A stretch of DNA of 64,000 bases from assembly GCF_903815225.1 (NCBI RefSeq), contig NZ_LR813084.1, positions 4,010,501-4,074,500 on the forward strand, given 5' to 3'. Source of the DNA: Delftia tsuruhatensis (GTDB taxonomy: Bacteria; Pseudomonadota; Gammaproteobacteria; Burkholderiales; Burkholderiaceae_C). The position numbers were made by a program, and so were the translations under genes. The notes below the pieces were generated by a model. It was not told where the DNA came from. It made no database searches and worked only from the letters and a program-made list of their open reading frames with translations. Positions 15,635 through 23,780 of the stretch are shown in pieces (position 1 is the stretch's first letter; the number at the start of each line of letters is the position of its first letter).

Positions 15635-17028
15635 GGCCGCTCCGCCCGTGGCGCGGCGCCCAGCAGCGCAGCGACGGCGCGCGGCTGCGAGGCGAACCAG
15701 GCATGGAAATAGCTGGCATGCACGCTGCCATGGCGGTACAGCGCCTCGCCACGGCCTGGCTGCACGGCCTGGCCGGGGCGGTGGCTGCGGGCGGCCTCAG
15801 GCATGTCGGTCTCCAGCCTGCTGTAGTGGAAGGTGTGGCCGCGCAGCGGCCCCCATGGCGTGGGCAGCTCCAGCATGCCCAGGCCCGCCAGGCGCGGCTG
15901 CATGCGCGCATGGCCGGGCAGCAGACCCCAGAGGTCCGTGGTCCGGCCGGTGTTGTCGGTCAGTCGTTCGCACAGCGCGAGCATACCGCCGCACTCGGCC
16001 CAGATCGCCTTGCCCGCCGCAGCATGGCTGGCAATGTCCTCGCGCAGTCCGACCTGGGCGGCCAGCGCCGCAAGGTGCAGTTCGGGGTAGCCGCCGGGCA
16101 GCCACAGCGCATCGCAGCCGGGCAGGCGCTCGCCCGCCAGCGGCGAGAAGAAAGCCAGCCGCGCACCCAAGGCGCGCAGGCAGTCGAGATTGGCTTCGTA
16201 GATGAAGCTGAAGGCGGCGTCGCGCGCCACGGCCACGGTACGACCGGCCAGCCAGGGCTGCACCTGCTGCGACGGGGCCGCAGGCTCGAACGCCACGCAC
16301 CAGTCCTGCCAGCTGGCACCCTGCCCCAGCGCGGCCTGCCAGGGCAGCCGTCCCAGCGGCGTGGCCAGCAAGGCATCGGCCGCGACGTCCAGGCGCTGCA
16401 GCGCATCGCCCAGTTCATGGGCAGCAACCAGGCCCAGGTGGCGCTCGGGCAGCAGAGCCGCTGCATCCGGCCCTTGCACGCGTGCCAGCGCGCCCAGCCA
16501 CAGGGCGGGGTCGCGCAGGCCCCGGCGCAGCAGTTCGGCATGGCGTTCGCTGCCCACACGGTTGGCCAGAAGGCCCGCCCAGCGCAGGCCGGGCCGGTAG
16601 TGCCGCAGCCCATGGGCCAGCGCGCCGAAGGTCTCGGCCATGCCCGAGGCATCGATGACGGCCAGCACCGGCAGGCCCAGCCGCTCGGCCACGTCGGCCG
16701 CGCAGGGATCACCATCGAACAGGCCCATGACACCTTCCACGATGATGAGATCGGCCTCGCGGGCGGCCGCATGCAGGCGGGCGCGGATGTCGTCCTCACC
16801 CGTCATCCACAGGTCGATGCTGTGCACGGGGGCGCCGCTGGCCAGCGCGTGCCAGTGCGGGTCCAGGAAGTCGGGCCCGCACTTGAAGATGCGGACCTGT
16901 CGTCCCTGCCGCGCATGCAGCCGCGCCAGTGCCGCCGTCAGCGTGGTCTTGCCCTGGCCCGAGGCCGTGGAGGTGATCAGCAGGGCCGGGCAGTGTGCCG
17001 GCCTGTCCTGGCCCGTGTCGATGTCCAT
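15631..17028 (-). CDS. cobB: Cobyrinic acid a,c-diamide synthase CobB/CbiA
   Basis: A 465-residue amidotransferase that amidates the a and c carboxylates of (hydrogeno)byrinic/cobyrinic acid using glutamine and ATP. The P-loop is TASGQGKTT near residue 22, followed by KCGPDFLDPHWH and the VEGVMGLFDG block typical of CbiA/CobB. The glutaminase half shows LPGGYPELH and the nucleophile cysteine in WAECGGMLALCE. It is first in the operon cobB-cobU-btuC-btuD-kinase, each junction overlapping. Having CobB here means the strain can amidate ring precursors, but ring-building genes are not in view. Confidence 0.94.
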   Translation of the reverse strand: MDIDTGQDRPAHCPALLITSTASGQGKTTLTAALARLHARQGRQVRIFKCGPDFLDPHWHALASGAPVHSIDLWMTGEDDIRARLHAAAREADLIIVEGVMGLFDGDPCAADVAERLGLPVLAVIDASGMAETFGALAHGLRHYRPGLRWAGLLANRVGSERHAELLRRGLRDPALWLGALARVQGPDAAALLPERHLGLVAAHELGDALQRLDVAADALLATPLGRLPWQAALGQGASWQDWCVAFEPAAPSQQVQPWLAGRTVAVARDAAFSFIYEANLDCLRALGARLAFFSPLAGERLPGCDALWLPGGYPELHLAALAAQVGLREDIASHAAAGKAIWAECGGMLALCERLTDNTGRTTDLWGLLPGHARMQPRLAGLGMLELPTPWGPLRGHTFHYSRLETDMPEAARSHRPGQAVQPGRGEALYRHGSVHASYFHAWFASQPRAVAALLGAAPRAERP

Positions 17029-17356
17029 GGATGGCTTGCCTGTGTTGCGTGCGGCCCGGAAGGCCCGGGCCCGGGCGCCCTGCATGCGGGCAGGCGCCAC
17101 TGCGGCGCATTGTAGTGCGCACCCGTGCCTGCAAGGACCGCCGCTTGCGCAACCATTTCTTACGCAAAACATCCTGCGGATGCTGAAGAATCCTACACAG
17201 GGCGCTACGTTTTTGTGAGACAGTGCTGCGCTTTCGCTCAAATACCCGAGCGCGGCGCTGTCGTCAAGCCATGCATGCCCCGCCGTTACCAGGTTTCCTC
17301 GGATACTTCCAAGGAATGCGCCCACTTCGTTCGCAAGTCCTACAATCTCAGCGTCT
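17029..17356. other. Divergent intergenic region between cobB and the zapB-like gene
   Basis: This 328-base gap separates cobB (minus) from the zapB-like gene (plus). It contains a GC-rich dyad around 17055-17085 and a TACAAT hexamer facing cobB (17109-17114, minus strand) that could serve as a -10 element. A second TACAAT at 17341-17346 faces zapB and would give a leader of only a few bases. No ORF, no convincing terminator and no cobalamin riboswitch were found. Confidence 0.4.
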
Positions 17357-17566
17357 ATGACCTCCCAGACTTCCCTCGACCATATTGCAGAGCGCGTGGA
17401 GCGCCTGCTGGTTCGCCACGAGGAGCTGCAGCGCACCAATGCGCTGCTCGCAGAGCAGGTGGCGGCCCTGACCCAGGAGCGGGATTCGCTGCGCTCGCGG
17501 CTCAATGCCGCCCGGGCCCGCGTCGATGCCCTGATCGAGCGCCTGCCCTCCAACCAGGGGGCCTGA
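17357..17566 (+). CDS. ZapB-like small coiled-coil cell-division protein
   Basis: A 69-residue protein that is almost wholly a heptad coiled coil (LDHIAERVERLLVRHEELQRTNALLAEQ and on to LRSRLNAARARVDALIERL). It matches the small TIGR02449/ZapB-like proteins encoded directly before zapA in many beta- and gammaproteobacteria, thought to work with ZapA at the Z-ring. There is no Shine-Dalgarno sequence before the ATG. A TACAAT box ends 10 bases upstream, so the mRNA may be almost leaderless. zapA follows after 32 bases. Confidence 0.8.
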   Translation: MTSQTSLDHIAERVERLLVRHEELQRTNALLAEQVAALTQERDSLRSRLNAARARVDALIERLPSNQGA

Positions 17567-17598
17567 CCCCTTCGCAACCGCCGACGCCCCGAACGCCC

Positions 17599-17991
17599 AT
17601 GAAGCAGATCGAAGTGCAAATCCTGCAGCAAAGCTATGTGCTGACCTGCCCCGATGGCCAGGAAGAGCGTCTGCTCGAAGCCGTGCGCCGCGTGGACACG
17701 GCCATGACCCGCATCCGCGACAGCGGCAAGGTGCGCTCGCGCGAGCGTGTGGCCGTGCTGGCCGCGTTGAACATGGCCTTCGACGTGCTGGACCGCGAGG
17801 TCCAGCAGGCCCACCTGGCCGCCGCCCAGGCCGAGATGCAGTCCCTGCATGACGAGGCCGCCACACCGCGGGCCCAGCCCGCCGAACCCAGCCCCGAGGA
17901 ACTGGCCGAGCAGCAGCGCCAGCAGGCCCTGGCCGAGCAGCTGGTGCTGCGCCTGGACCAGGCACTGGAAAGCGATGCCCGCCTGCTCTGA
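17599..17991 (+). CDS. zapA: Cell division protein ZapA
   Basis: A 130-residue protein with the ZapA domain in its first ~95 residues (IEVQILQQSYVLTCPDGQEERLLEAVRRVDTAM, RERVAVLAALNMAFDVL). ZapA binds FtsZ and bundles protofilaments at mid-cell. The C-terminus is an extended Ala/Glu/Gln-rich coiled coil (SPEELAEQQRQQALAEQLVLRLDQALE) longer than in E. coli ZapA. The order zapB-like, zapA, 6S RNA is conserved in proteobacteria and supports the call. Confidence 0.93.
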   Translation: MKQIEVQILQQSYVLTCPDGQEERLLEAVRRVDTAMTRIRDSGKVRSRERVAVLAALNMAFDVLDREVQQAHLAAAQAEMQSLHDEAATPRAQPAEPSPEELAEQQRQQALAEQLVLRLDQALESDARLL

Positions 17992-18133
17992 GGCCGTGTG
18001 CCGCAGGCCCTCCTCCATACCCGCATCGGCCTCTTCGGAGGCCGTTTCCATTTCCGTGCGGCATGTCAATGGAAAGTCCATGCCATCCGAAGAAGTTGCT
18101 CGCGGCCCCGTCCAATCGCCTTAGAATGGAGGC

Positions 18134-18304
18134 GTCTGCAAACCCGCCAGGCTTTATAGTTCCTTGGACCAATGCTCTATGAGCCCGGGCTTGGTACATT
18201 GCCATTCGAGCGTGATCGTCTCGCGTCAGATGAACCCAACGTCTGGCTGCCCTTGCCCCCCTGAACCCCGGTTCAGGATGACGGCCCGGTGGTCTTTGCA
18301 GACA
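18134..18304 (+). ncRNA. ssrS: 6S RNA (SsrS)
   Basis: The segment lies 140 bases after zapA, the usual place of 6S RNA. Its ends form a closing stem: GTCTGCAAA (18134-18142) pairs with TTTGCAGAC (18295-18303). Inside, the GACCAATGCTCTATGAGCCC region and the opposed half can fold into the long interrupted rod with a central bulge that mimics an open promoter. A TAGAAT -10 element at 18122-18127 places the start at about 18134. 6S RNA binds sigma-70 RNA polymerase and lowers transcription in stationary phase. The call rests on synteny and folding, not on an alignment. Confidence 0.75.
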
Positions 18305-18313
18305 CCTGATTCC

Positions 18314-18348
18314 AACCCGGCGCACCTCTCAGGTGCGCCGGGTTTTTT
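18314..18348 (+). terminator. Rho-independent terminator after the 6S RNA
   Basis: Perfect 14-bp arms (18314-18327 and 18331-18344) enclose a CTC loop and run into a T-tract ending at 18348. It would end the zapB-zapA-6S transcript 33 bases before the next ATG. Confidence 0.88.
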
Positions 18349-18380
18349 GTTGCTCGCCCTCCACTCGCGCCTTCTGCGAC

Positions 18381-19199
18381 ATGCCTGATCTGCTGTTTCT
18401 CGAACTGGCCCTGCTGGGCCTGTGCTCCGGCTTCCTGGCCGGCCTGCTGGGCGTGGGTGGTGGCATGGTGCTCGTGCCGTTTCTGACCTACTTCCTGGAC
18501 AAGCGCGGCATCGGGCCCGACCTGGCCGTGAAGATGGCGATCGCCACGGCCATGGCCACCATCGTGTTCACCTCGATCTCCAGCCTGCGCGCCCACCATG
18601 GGCGCGGCGCAGTACGCTGGGACATCGTGCGCAGCCTGGCTCCGGGCATCGTGACGGGCGGGCTGCTGGCCAGCCTGGGCGTTTTCGCGCTGCTGCGTGG
18701 CAAGTACCTGGCACTGTTCTTTGGCGTGTTCATCGGTTTCATGGCACTGCGCATGCTGCGCAGCAGCAACCAACCCACGGCCACGCGTACCCTGCCCGGC
18801 CCGATGGGGCTGTATGGCGCCGGCACGGGGCTGGGCTTCATCTCCGGCCTGGTCGGCGCGGGCGGCGCCTTCATCAGCGTCCCCTTCATGATGCGCTGCT
18901 CGGTGCCCATGCACCAGGCCGTGGGCACCAGCGCGGCCCTGGGTTTTCCGATCGCGCTGGTGAACGCGGCCGGCCTGATCTTCACGGGTGCCGGCGATCC
19001 GGGACGCCCCGAGTATTCGCTGGGCTACCTGTGGCTGCCGGCCCTGCTGGGCCTGGCCTGCTGCAGCGTGCTGACGGCGCCGCTGGGCGCGCGGGCCGCG
19101 CACCGGCTGCCCGTGGCCCAGCTCAAGCGCATCTTCGCCACGCTGCTGTTCGGCCTGGCCGCCTACATGCTCTGGAAGGGCTTGAGCACGGGCAACTGA
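18381..19199 (+). CDS. TauE/SafE-family sulfite/sulfoacetate-type permease
   Basis: A 272-residue integral membrane protein with about eight helices in two repeats. Each repeat carries the glycine-rich loop of the family: FLAGLLGVGGGMVLVPFLTYF and GFISGLVGAGGAFISVPFMM. The family exports sulfite or sulfonates, though many members have unknown substrates. The ATG at 18381 directly precedes the first helix. The 3' end overlaps the convergent c-di-GMP gene by 37 bases. Confidence 0.88.
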   Translation: MPDLLFLELALLGLCSGFLAGLLGVGGGMVLVPFLTYFLDKRGIGPDLAVKMAIATAMATIVFTSISSLRAHHGRGAVRWDIVRSLAPGIVTGGLLASLGVFALLRGKYLALFFGVFIGFMALRMLRSSNQPTATRTLPGPMGLYGAGTGLGFISGLVGAGGAFISVPFMMRCSVPMHQAVGTSAALGFPIALVNAAGLIFTGAGDPGRPEYSLGYLWLPALLGLACCSVLTAPLGARAAHRLPVAQLKRIFATLLFGLAAYMLWKGLSTGN

Positions 19200-21649
19200 G
19201 ATGCCGCCCCCTGGGCCATCTTCTGCCGGTAGGCGATGGCGCCCAGGCCTGCGCGCTGGGCCTGAAGGCATTCGCCGAACTGCTCGCGCGGCAGGCCGGG
19301 GGCGCACAGAAAGCCCTGGAAGTAATGGCCTTGCATGCGGTGGATGGCCGCCAGCTGCTCGGTGGTCTCCACGCCCTCGGCCACGATCTCCACGCCCAGC
19401 GCCAGCCCCAGGCTGATGATGGCGCCGACGATGGCCTGGTCGCCCTCGTCGCTGGGCAGGCCGCGCACGAAGCTCTGGTCGATCTTGATCTTGGAGATGG
19501 GCAGCTTCTTCAGATAGGCCAGGTTGGAGTAGCCCGTGCCGAAGTCATCGATGACCATGCCCACGCCCAGGTCGGCGATCTGGCATACGCGAAGCGCCAT
19601 GTCCTGGGCATCCTGCAGCAGGATGCTCTCCGTCAGCTCCAGCTCCAGCAGTTGAGGCTCCAGGCCATAGCTGCGCAGCAATTCGGTCACACGCTCGACG
19701 AAGCCCGACTGGCGAAACTCCAGTGCCGACACGTTGACCGACACCTTGATGGGCGTGCCCTGCTGCTGCCAGCGCGCCGCCTCCTGCACGGCCTGCTCCA
19801 TGACCCAGGCGCCCAGCGTGACGATGTAGCCCGACTCCTCGGCCAGCGGGATGAAGACGCCGGGCGAGACCACGCCGAATTCGGGATCGGTCCAGCGCAG
19901 CAGCGCCTCGGCCGCGACGATGCGGTCGCTGTCGATGTGCACCTGGGGCTGGAAGTACACGGCCATGCGCCCATGCTCCAGGGCCTGGCGCATGGCATGT
20001 TCCAGCTTCATGCGCGACAGCAGGCCTGCGCTCATCTGCGGCTGATAGAAGCTGAAATGCCCGCGGCCGCGCTCCTTGACACGGTACATGGCCGTGTCGG
20101 CCTGGCGGATCAGCTCGTCCAGGGTCAGGCCGTCGGCCGGGTACTGGGCCACGCCGATGCTGCACTGCACGGAAAAGCCCAGGCCGTCGAGCAGGAAGGG
20201 GCGCTCCATCTCCTGCAGGATGCGCCGCGCCACCGAGGCGGCCAGGTCGGCGTTGCAGCCATGCAGGTAGAGCACGAACTCGTCGCCCCCCAGGCGGCAC
20301 AGGATGTCCACGGGCCGCATGCAGTCGCTCAGGCGCTGCGCGACCAGCTTCAGCACCCGGTCGCCGAACTGGTGGCCCAGCGAGTCGTTGATGATCTTGA
20401 AGCGGTCCAGGTCGATGAACAGGATGCTGAACACCGTGCCACCCGCACGGGCCGCCTCGATGGCCGCATCCACGCGCTGGGTGAGGTTCAGCCGGTTGGG
20501 CAGGCCGGTGAGCGCATCGCTGTAGGCCAGTTGTTCGATGCGCTGCTGTGCCACGCGCTGCTGCGTGAGGTCGCGCATGAAGCCGATGCTCTGCACCACA
20601 TCGCCCTGCGCGTTGCGCAGCGGCACCCAGGACAGGCGCACGGCGCAGCGCGCCCCGCCCGCCTGGCGCAGCCACAGGTCGCCTTCCCAGAAGCCGCCCT
20701 GCTGCCATTGGATGCGCGCCATGTCGCCCAGCGGCTGCGCGGCATCCTGCGCGGACTCGAACAGCGACTCCACCGTGCGCCCCTGCACCGGCACGCCGCC
20801 CAACAACCGCTCGCAGGCGGGATTGGTGCGTGCCACGTCCATGTGACCATCGGCGATGAAGATGCCATCCAGGCTGGACTCGAAGACCCTGGCCGCCAGT
20901 TCCAGTCCGGCCTGGGTCTGCGCCTCGGCCGTGATGTCGCGGAAGGAAAAGATGCGCCCCATGGGCAGCCCACGGCGCAGCTGGGGCACGGCACGGCGCT
21001 CCAGGATGCGGCCGTCGCGCAGCTCCAGCACGTCGGCCGACTCCATCAGCGGCTGGGCGGAGAGCCTGGACAGCTGGCGGGCATAGGATTCGGCGTCGCG
21101 CACCTGGCTGGCCAGGTGGTCGAGGATGGCCACGTCGTTGCGGCGCACCAGCAGCCCCTCCGGGATGCCCCAGAGCGTGGCGAAGCGGTGGTTGAAGGCG
21201 CGGATGCGACCATCGGGGTCGCAGACCAGGATGGCGTCGGCGGCCGACTCCAGCGTGGCGCGCAGCTCGCCGAGCAGGCTTTCGAATTCGGCCTCGTGGC
21301 GGGCCTGCTCGCGCCGGTCCAGCATGCTGACCAGGAGCACATCGCCGTCCAGCGCGCGCACACGCATCTCCACGGGCGCCAGCTGCCCGTCGGCGCGGCG
21401 CACCTCGGCGATGAACTGGGCACCGGCCTGCCAGTTGAACGGATCGCTCCAGAAGGCCTGCTGCTGCGGCGTGGCGGCCAGCACCTGCACGGGCAGGCCC
21501 ATGGCCGCATCGGTCTCATAGCCGGTGACGGCCTCGCTGGCGGCATTGGCGCGCAGCACCGTCAGGCTGCGTGCATCGATCAGCCACAGCGCCTCCTGCA
21601 ACGCGTCGAGCAGACGGGGCCAGGCGCGGTTCAACGCATGCTTGTTCAA
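19163..21649 (-). CDS. PAS-PAS-PAS-GGDEF-EAL cyclic-di-GMP protein
   Basis: An 828-residue soluble protein with three PAS-type segments (about residues 10-120, 125-250, 260-370), a diguanylate cyclase domain (about 375-540) with an intact GGDEF motif in RLGGDEFVLYL, and a phosphodiesterase domain (about 550-800) with intact EAL (AAEALLRW), the DDFGTGYS loop and the VAEGVET segment. Both domains look catalytically competent. No transmembrane helix is visible, so sensing is cytoplasmic through PAS. The start is TTG at 21647-21649, overlapping the HD-GYP stop as TTGA. Confidence 0.92.
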   Translation of the reverse strand: MNKHALNRAWPRLLDALQEALWLIDARSLTVLRANAASEAVTGYETDAAMGLPVQVLAATPQQQAFWSDPFNWQAGAQFIAEVRRADGQLAPVEMRVRALDGDVLLVSMLDRREQARHEAEFESLLGELRATLESAADAILVCDPDGRIRAFNHRFATLWGIPEGLLVRRNDVAILDHLASQVRDAESYARQLSRLSAQPLMESADVLELRDGRILERRAVPQLRRGLPMGRIFSFRDITAEAQTQAGLELAARVFESSLDGIFIADGHMDVARTNPACERLLGGVPVQGRTVESLFESAQDAAQPLGDMARIQWQQGGFWEGDLWLRQAGGARCAVRLSWVPLRNAQGDVVQSIGFMRDLTQQRVAQQRIEQLAYSDALTGLPNRLNLTQRVDAAIEAARAGGTVFSILFIDLDRFKIINDSLGHQFGDRVLKLVAQRLSDCMRPVDILCRLGGDEFVLYLHGCNADLAASVARRILQEMERPFLLDGLGFSVQCSIGVAQYPADGLTLDELIRQADTAMYRVKERGRGHFSFYQPQMSAGLLSRMKLEHAMRQALEHGRMAVYFQPQVHIDSDRIVAAEALLRWTDPEFGVVSPGVFIPLAEESGYIVTLGAWVMEQAVQEAARWQQQGTPIKVSVNVSALEFRQSGFVERVTELLRSYGLEPQLLELELTESILLQDAQDMALRVCQIADLGVGMVIDDFGTGYSNLAYLKKLPISKIKIDQSFVRGLPSDEGDQAIVGAIISLGLALGVEIVAEGVETTEQLAAIHRMQGHYFQGFLCAPGLPREQFGECLQAQRAGLGAIAYRQKMAQGAASQLPVLKPFQSM

Positions 21650-22962
21650 GGCGCCACCCTCGGTGGATCGAGCTCCACCGCCCGTTCGAAGTAATAGCAG
21701 ACACGCCGGCGTGGTGACAGATAGTCCAGCGCATCGCGCGGCAGCTGCGCCGGGGCCACGCCACGGCGTATGCCCAGCTCGGGATACAGCTCCAGCGCCA
21801 GCACGGGGGCCTGGGCCGCGGGCACGTCGGCATCATGGACCATCACCGAGGGCTTGAGCGGGCGGGAGGCATTGACGGACATGACCATGGCGTGCCGCCC
21901 ATCGGTCAGCTCCACCACCGAACCGGGCGGGAACACGCCCATCATGCGGATGAAGCCGTTGAGCACGGGCGCCGCGAACTTGTCGCGCAGCCGGCTGAAC
22001 AGCAAGGCCAGCGCCTCGTGCGGCGTATGCGGCGTCTGCGCGTCGCCGGGGTTGCACAGGCGGTCGTAGGTGTTGACCAGGGCCAGGATCTGGCCCGTGA
22101 GCTCCATGTCCTCGGCCACCAGGCTCAGCGGAAAACCCGTGCCATCGGCCCACTCGTGGTGCTGGGCGATGGCAGTGGTGACCTGCGCCGACAAGCCCAT
22201 GCGCAAGGCGATGGCCACGGATTCGCCCACGTGGCGCTCGTAGCGCTCGCGCACCGCCTCGGGCACGGAAGGCTCCAGCGCCAGGCCGTGCATGCCTTCG
22301 ACGCCTGTCACGGGCTTGCCCGCGTCATGCAGCAGCGCCGCCAGCCCCAGGTCGCGCAGCAGCGACGCCTCCAGCCCCAGGGCACGGCCGAGCAGCAGGC
22401 TGAGCACCGTCACGTTGACCGCATGCACGCTCTGGTGGCTGCCCACGCCATCGGACAGCAGATGGATGGCCACGTCCTGCGGCCCGGCCAGTTCGGCCAT
22501 GCAGCCGTCGACCAGGGCCTCGGTGGGCCGCCGCGCCTGCTCGGGGTCGCGTGCGATGGTGGCCTCGATGGCCACATAGCCGCGCTCCACTTTCTGGAAA
22601 CGCGCATTGCAGTCCTCCAGCCGACCACGCCAGTCAGGTACGGACAGCAGCAACTGCGCCTGGGTGGCATCGCCGACGGGGGCCGGAGGCGGCAGGGGCG
22701 CCGACTCCTCGGGCGCAGGCGTGCGCGCCTCGGCCGGCCAGGTGTCGCTCTTGTGCGGCACGCAGCGCACGGTCTGCAGACCCAGCGACTTCAGCGTCTG
22801 GATCTGCGCGTTCGAGGTGATCTTGAAGCTGCTGACCGGAAAAGGATGGTTCAGCCATCCAACATCGAGCTGGACAAACATGCCCGGACGAAGGTCTCGG
22901 ATATCGATGAGGACGGAATGGTTCACGCGCGGCAACGGCCCCGAGGCTGTAGGGATCGGCAA
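21646..22962 (-). CDS. HD-GYP domain c-di-GMP phosphodiesterase with DUF3391 N-terminus
   Basis: A 438-residue protein. The N-terminal ~130 residues (LIDIRDLRPGMFVQLDVGWLNHPFP, ITSNAQIQTLKSLG) match DUF3391. The C-terminal HD-GYP domain (about 170-340) shows LLHDAGKP, HHEWADGTGFP and NTYDRLCN. The HD metal pair is present, but the GYP motif reads GFP, a conservative change found in some active members. It would hydrolyse c-di-GMP to GMP. It is first in a coupled pair with the GGDEF-EAL gene. Confidence 0.9.
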   Translation of the reverse strand: MPIPTASGPLPRVNHSVLIDIRDLRPGMFVQLDVGWLNHPFPVSSFKITSNAQIQTLKSLGLQTVRCVPHKSDTWPAEARTPAPEESAPLPPPAPVGDATQAQLLLSVPDWRGRLEDCNARFQKVERGYVAIEATIARDPEQARRPTEALVDGCMAELAGPQDVAIHLLSDGVGSHQSVHAVNVTVLSLLLGRALGLEASLLRDLGLAALLHDAGKPVTGVEGMHGLALEPSVPEAVRERYERHVGESVAIALRMGLSAQVTTAIAQHHEWADGTGFPLSLVAEDMELTGQILALVNTYDRLCNPGDAQTPHTPHEALALLFSRLRDKFAAPVLNGFIRMMGVFPPGSVVELTDGRHAMVMSVNASRPLKPSVMVHDADVPAAQAPVLALELYPELGIRRGVAPAQLPRDALDYLSPRRRVCYYFERAVELDPPRVAP

Positions 22963-23055
22963 ATGTAAGCCGATGATTCGGGCATTATCTCCAGTTCTGG
23001 AGGCCTCGCAGCCAATCTGCGGGCACCAGTGTCCGACCAGGCCACCGGCTGTTGC

Positions 23056-23775
23056 TCAACGGCACCACAGACTGGGCTTGTAGACCAGGTCCATCCACAG
23101 TGCCCAGGCAGCCACGCCGACCAGCATCAGCCCGGCCAGGCGCGTCCCCCATTCGGCCCGCAGTCCGTCCAGGCGCTGGCGTCCCAGCCGCCACAGCCAG
23201 GGGCCGCCCACCAGCCACAGGCCGCTGCCCACGCCAAAGGCGGCCATGGCCAGCGCGCCCTGCACGGCCCCGCCGCTGAGGGCCGCCACCAGCACGGCGG
23301 AGTACAGCAGACCGCAGGGCATGAGGGCCCAGGCATAACCGGCCGCAAGCGTTCCGCCCGGTGCCGACACCCAGGGTTGCACCCGGCGCCAGGCGGCACG
23401 GCCCGCCGACTCCAGCCAGGCTGGCTGGCGCGCCTGGGCCATCATGGCCAGGCCCCAGGCCATCACCGCCACATGGGTCAGCGTCCAGAACGGCTGCAGC
23501 GCCGTGGTCCGGCTGGTCAGCCACGACAGGCTTTCCATGGCCAGCGCCGAGGCGGCGCCCAGGCTGGCATAGCCGGCCAGCCGCCCGCCATGGAACAGCG
23601 CCGTGCGCAGCCACAGACGACTTTGCAGCCCGTGGACGGTGACGGGCTGGGCACCACGGCCCTCGCCCGCCTGGCCGGAAGTGACCACGCCGCAGGGCGC
23701 GGCGCACATGGCAAGGCAATGGGGCCCGCCAACGAGCCCCATGATCAAGGCGGTCCAGAGCAGCGACAACAGCAT
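23056..23775 (-). CDS. COG2836-type membrane protein (TauE/SafE-like), linked to cbb3 genes
   Basis: A 239-residue protein with six or seven hydrophobic helices. It starts LLSLLWTALIMGLVGGPHCLAMCAAPCG, where the GPHCxxMC motif is typical of the COG2836 branch and may bind a metal. A second motif, GYAWALMPCGLLYSAV, marks the second repeat. Relatives commonly lie beside hemN and cco genes and are thought to take part in metal (probably copper) handling for the oxidase. It begins six bases after the hemN stop, so the two are likely co-transcribed from the FNR-controlled promoter. Confidence 0.8.
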   Translation of the reverse strand: MLLSLLWTALIMGLVGGPHCLAMCAAPCGVVTSGQAGEGRGAQPVTVHGLQSRLWLRTALFHGGRLAGYASLGAASALAMESLSWLTSRTTALQPFWTLTHVAVMAWGLAMMAQARQPAWLESAGRAAWRRVQPWVSAPGGTLAAGYAWALMPCGLLYSAVLVAALSGGAVQGALAMAAFGVGSGLWLVGGPWLWRLGRQRLDGLRAEWGTRLAGLMLVGVAAWALWMDLVYKPSLWCR

Positions 23776-23780
23776 GGGGG

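Noticed and set aside
17096..17102. GCCACTG sequence near cobB, part of the cobalamin riboswitch consensus
   Set aside because: It is on the plus strand, facing away from cobB, and the other conserved riboswitch elements are not seen around it. The downstream plus-strand gene is zapB-like.
18422..21694. A 1090-residue open frame on the plus strand
   Set aside because: It is a shadow of the TauE gene and, on the opposite strand, of the GGDEF-EAL gene; the translation is Gly/His/Ala/Gln-rich with no domain, typical of GC-rich antisense frames.
22985..23719. A 244-residue minus-strand open frame overlapping the COG2836-type gene
   Set aside because: The other frame has membrane helices and the GPHCxxMC motif; this one is a low-complexity shadow.
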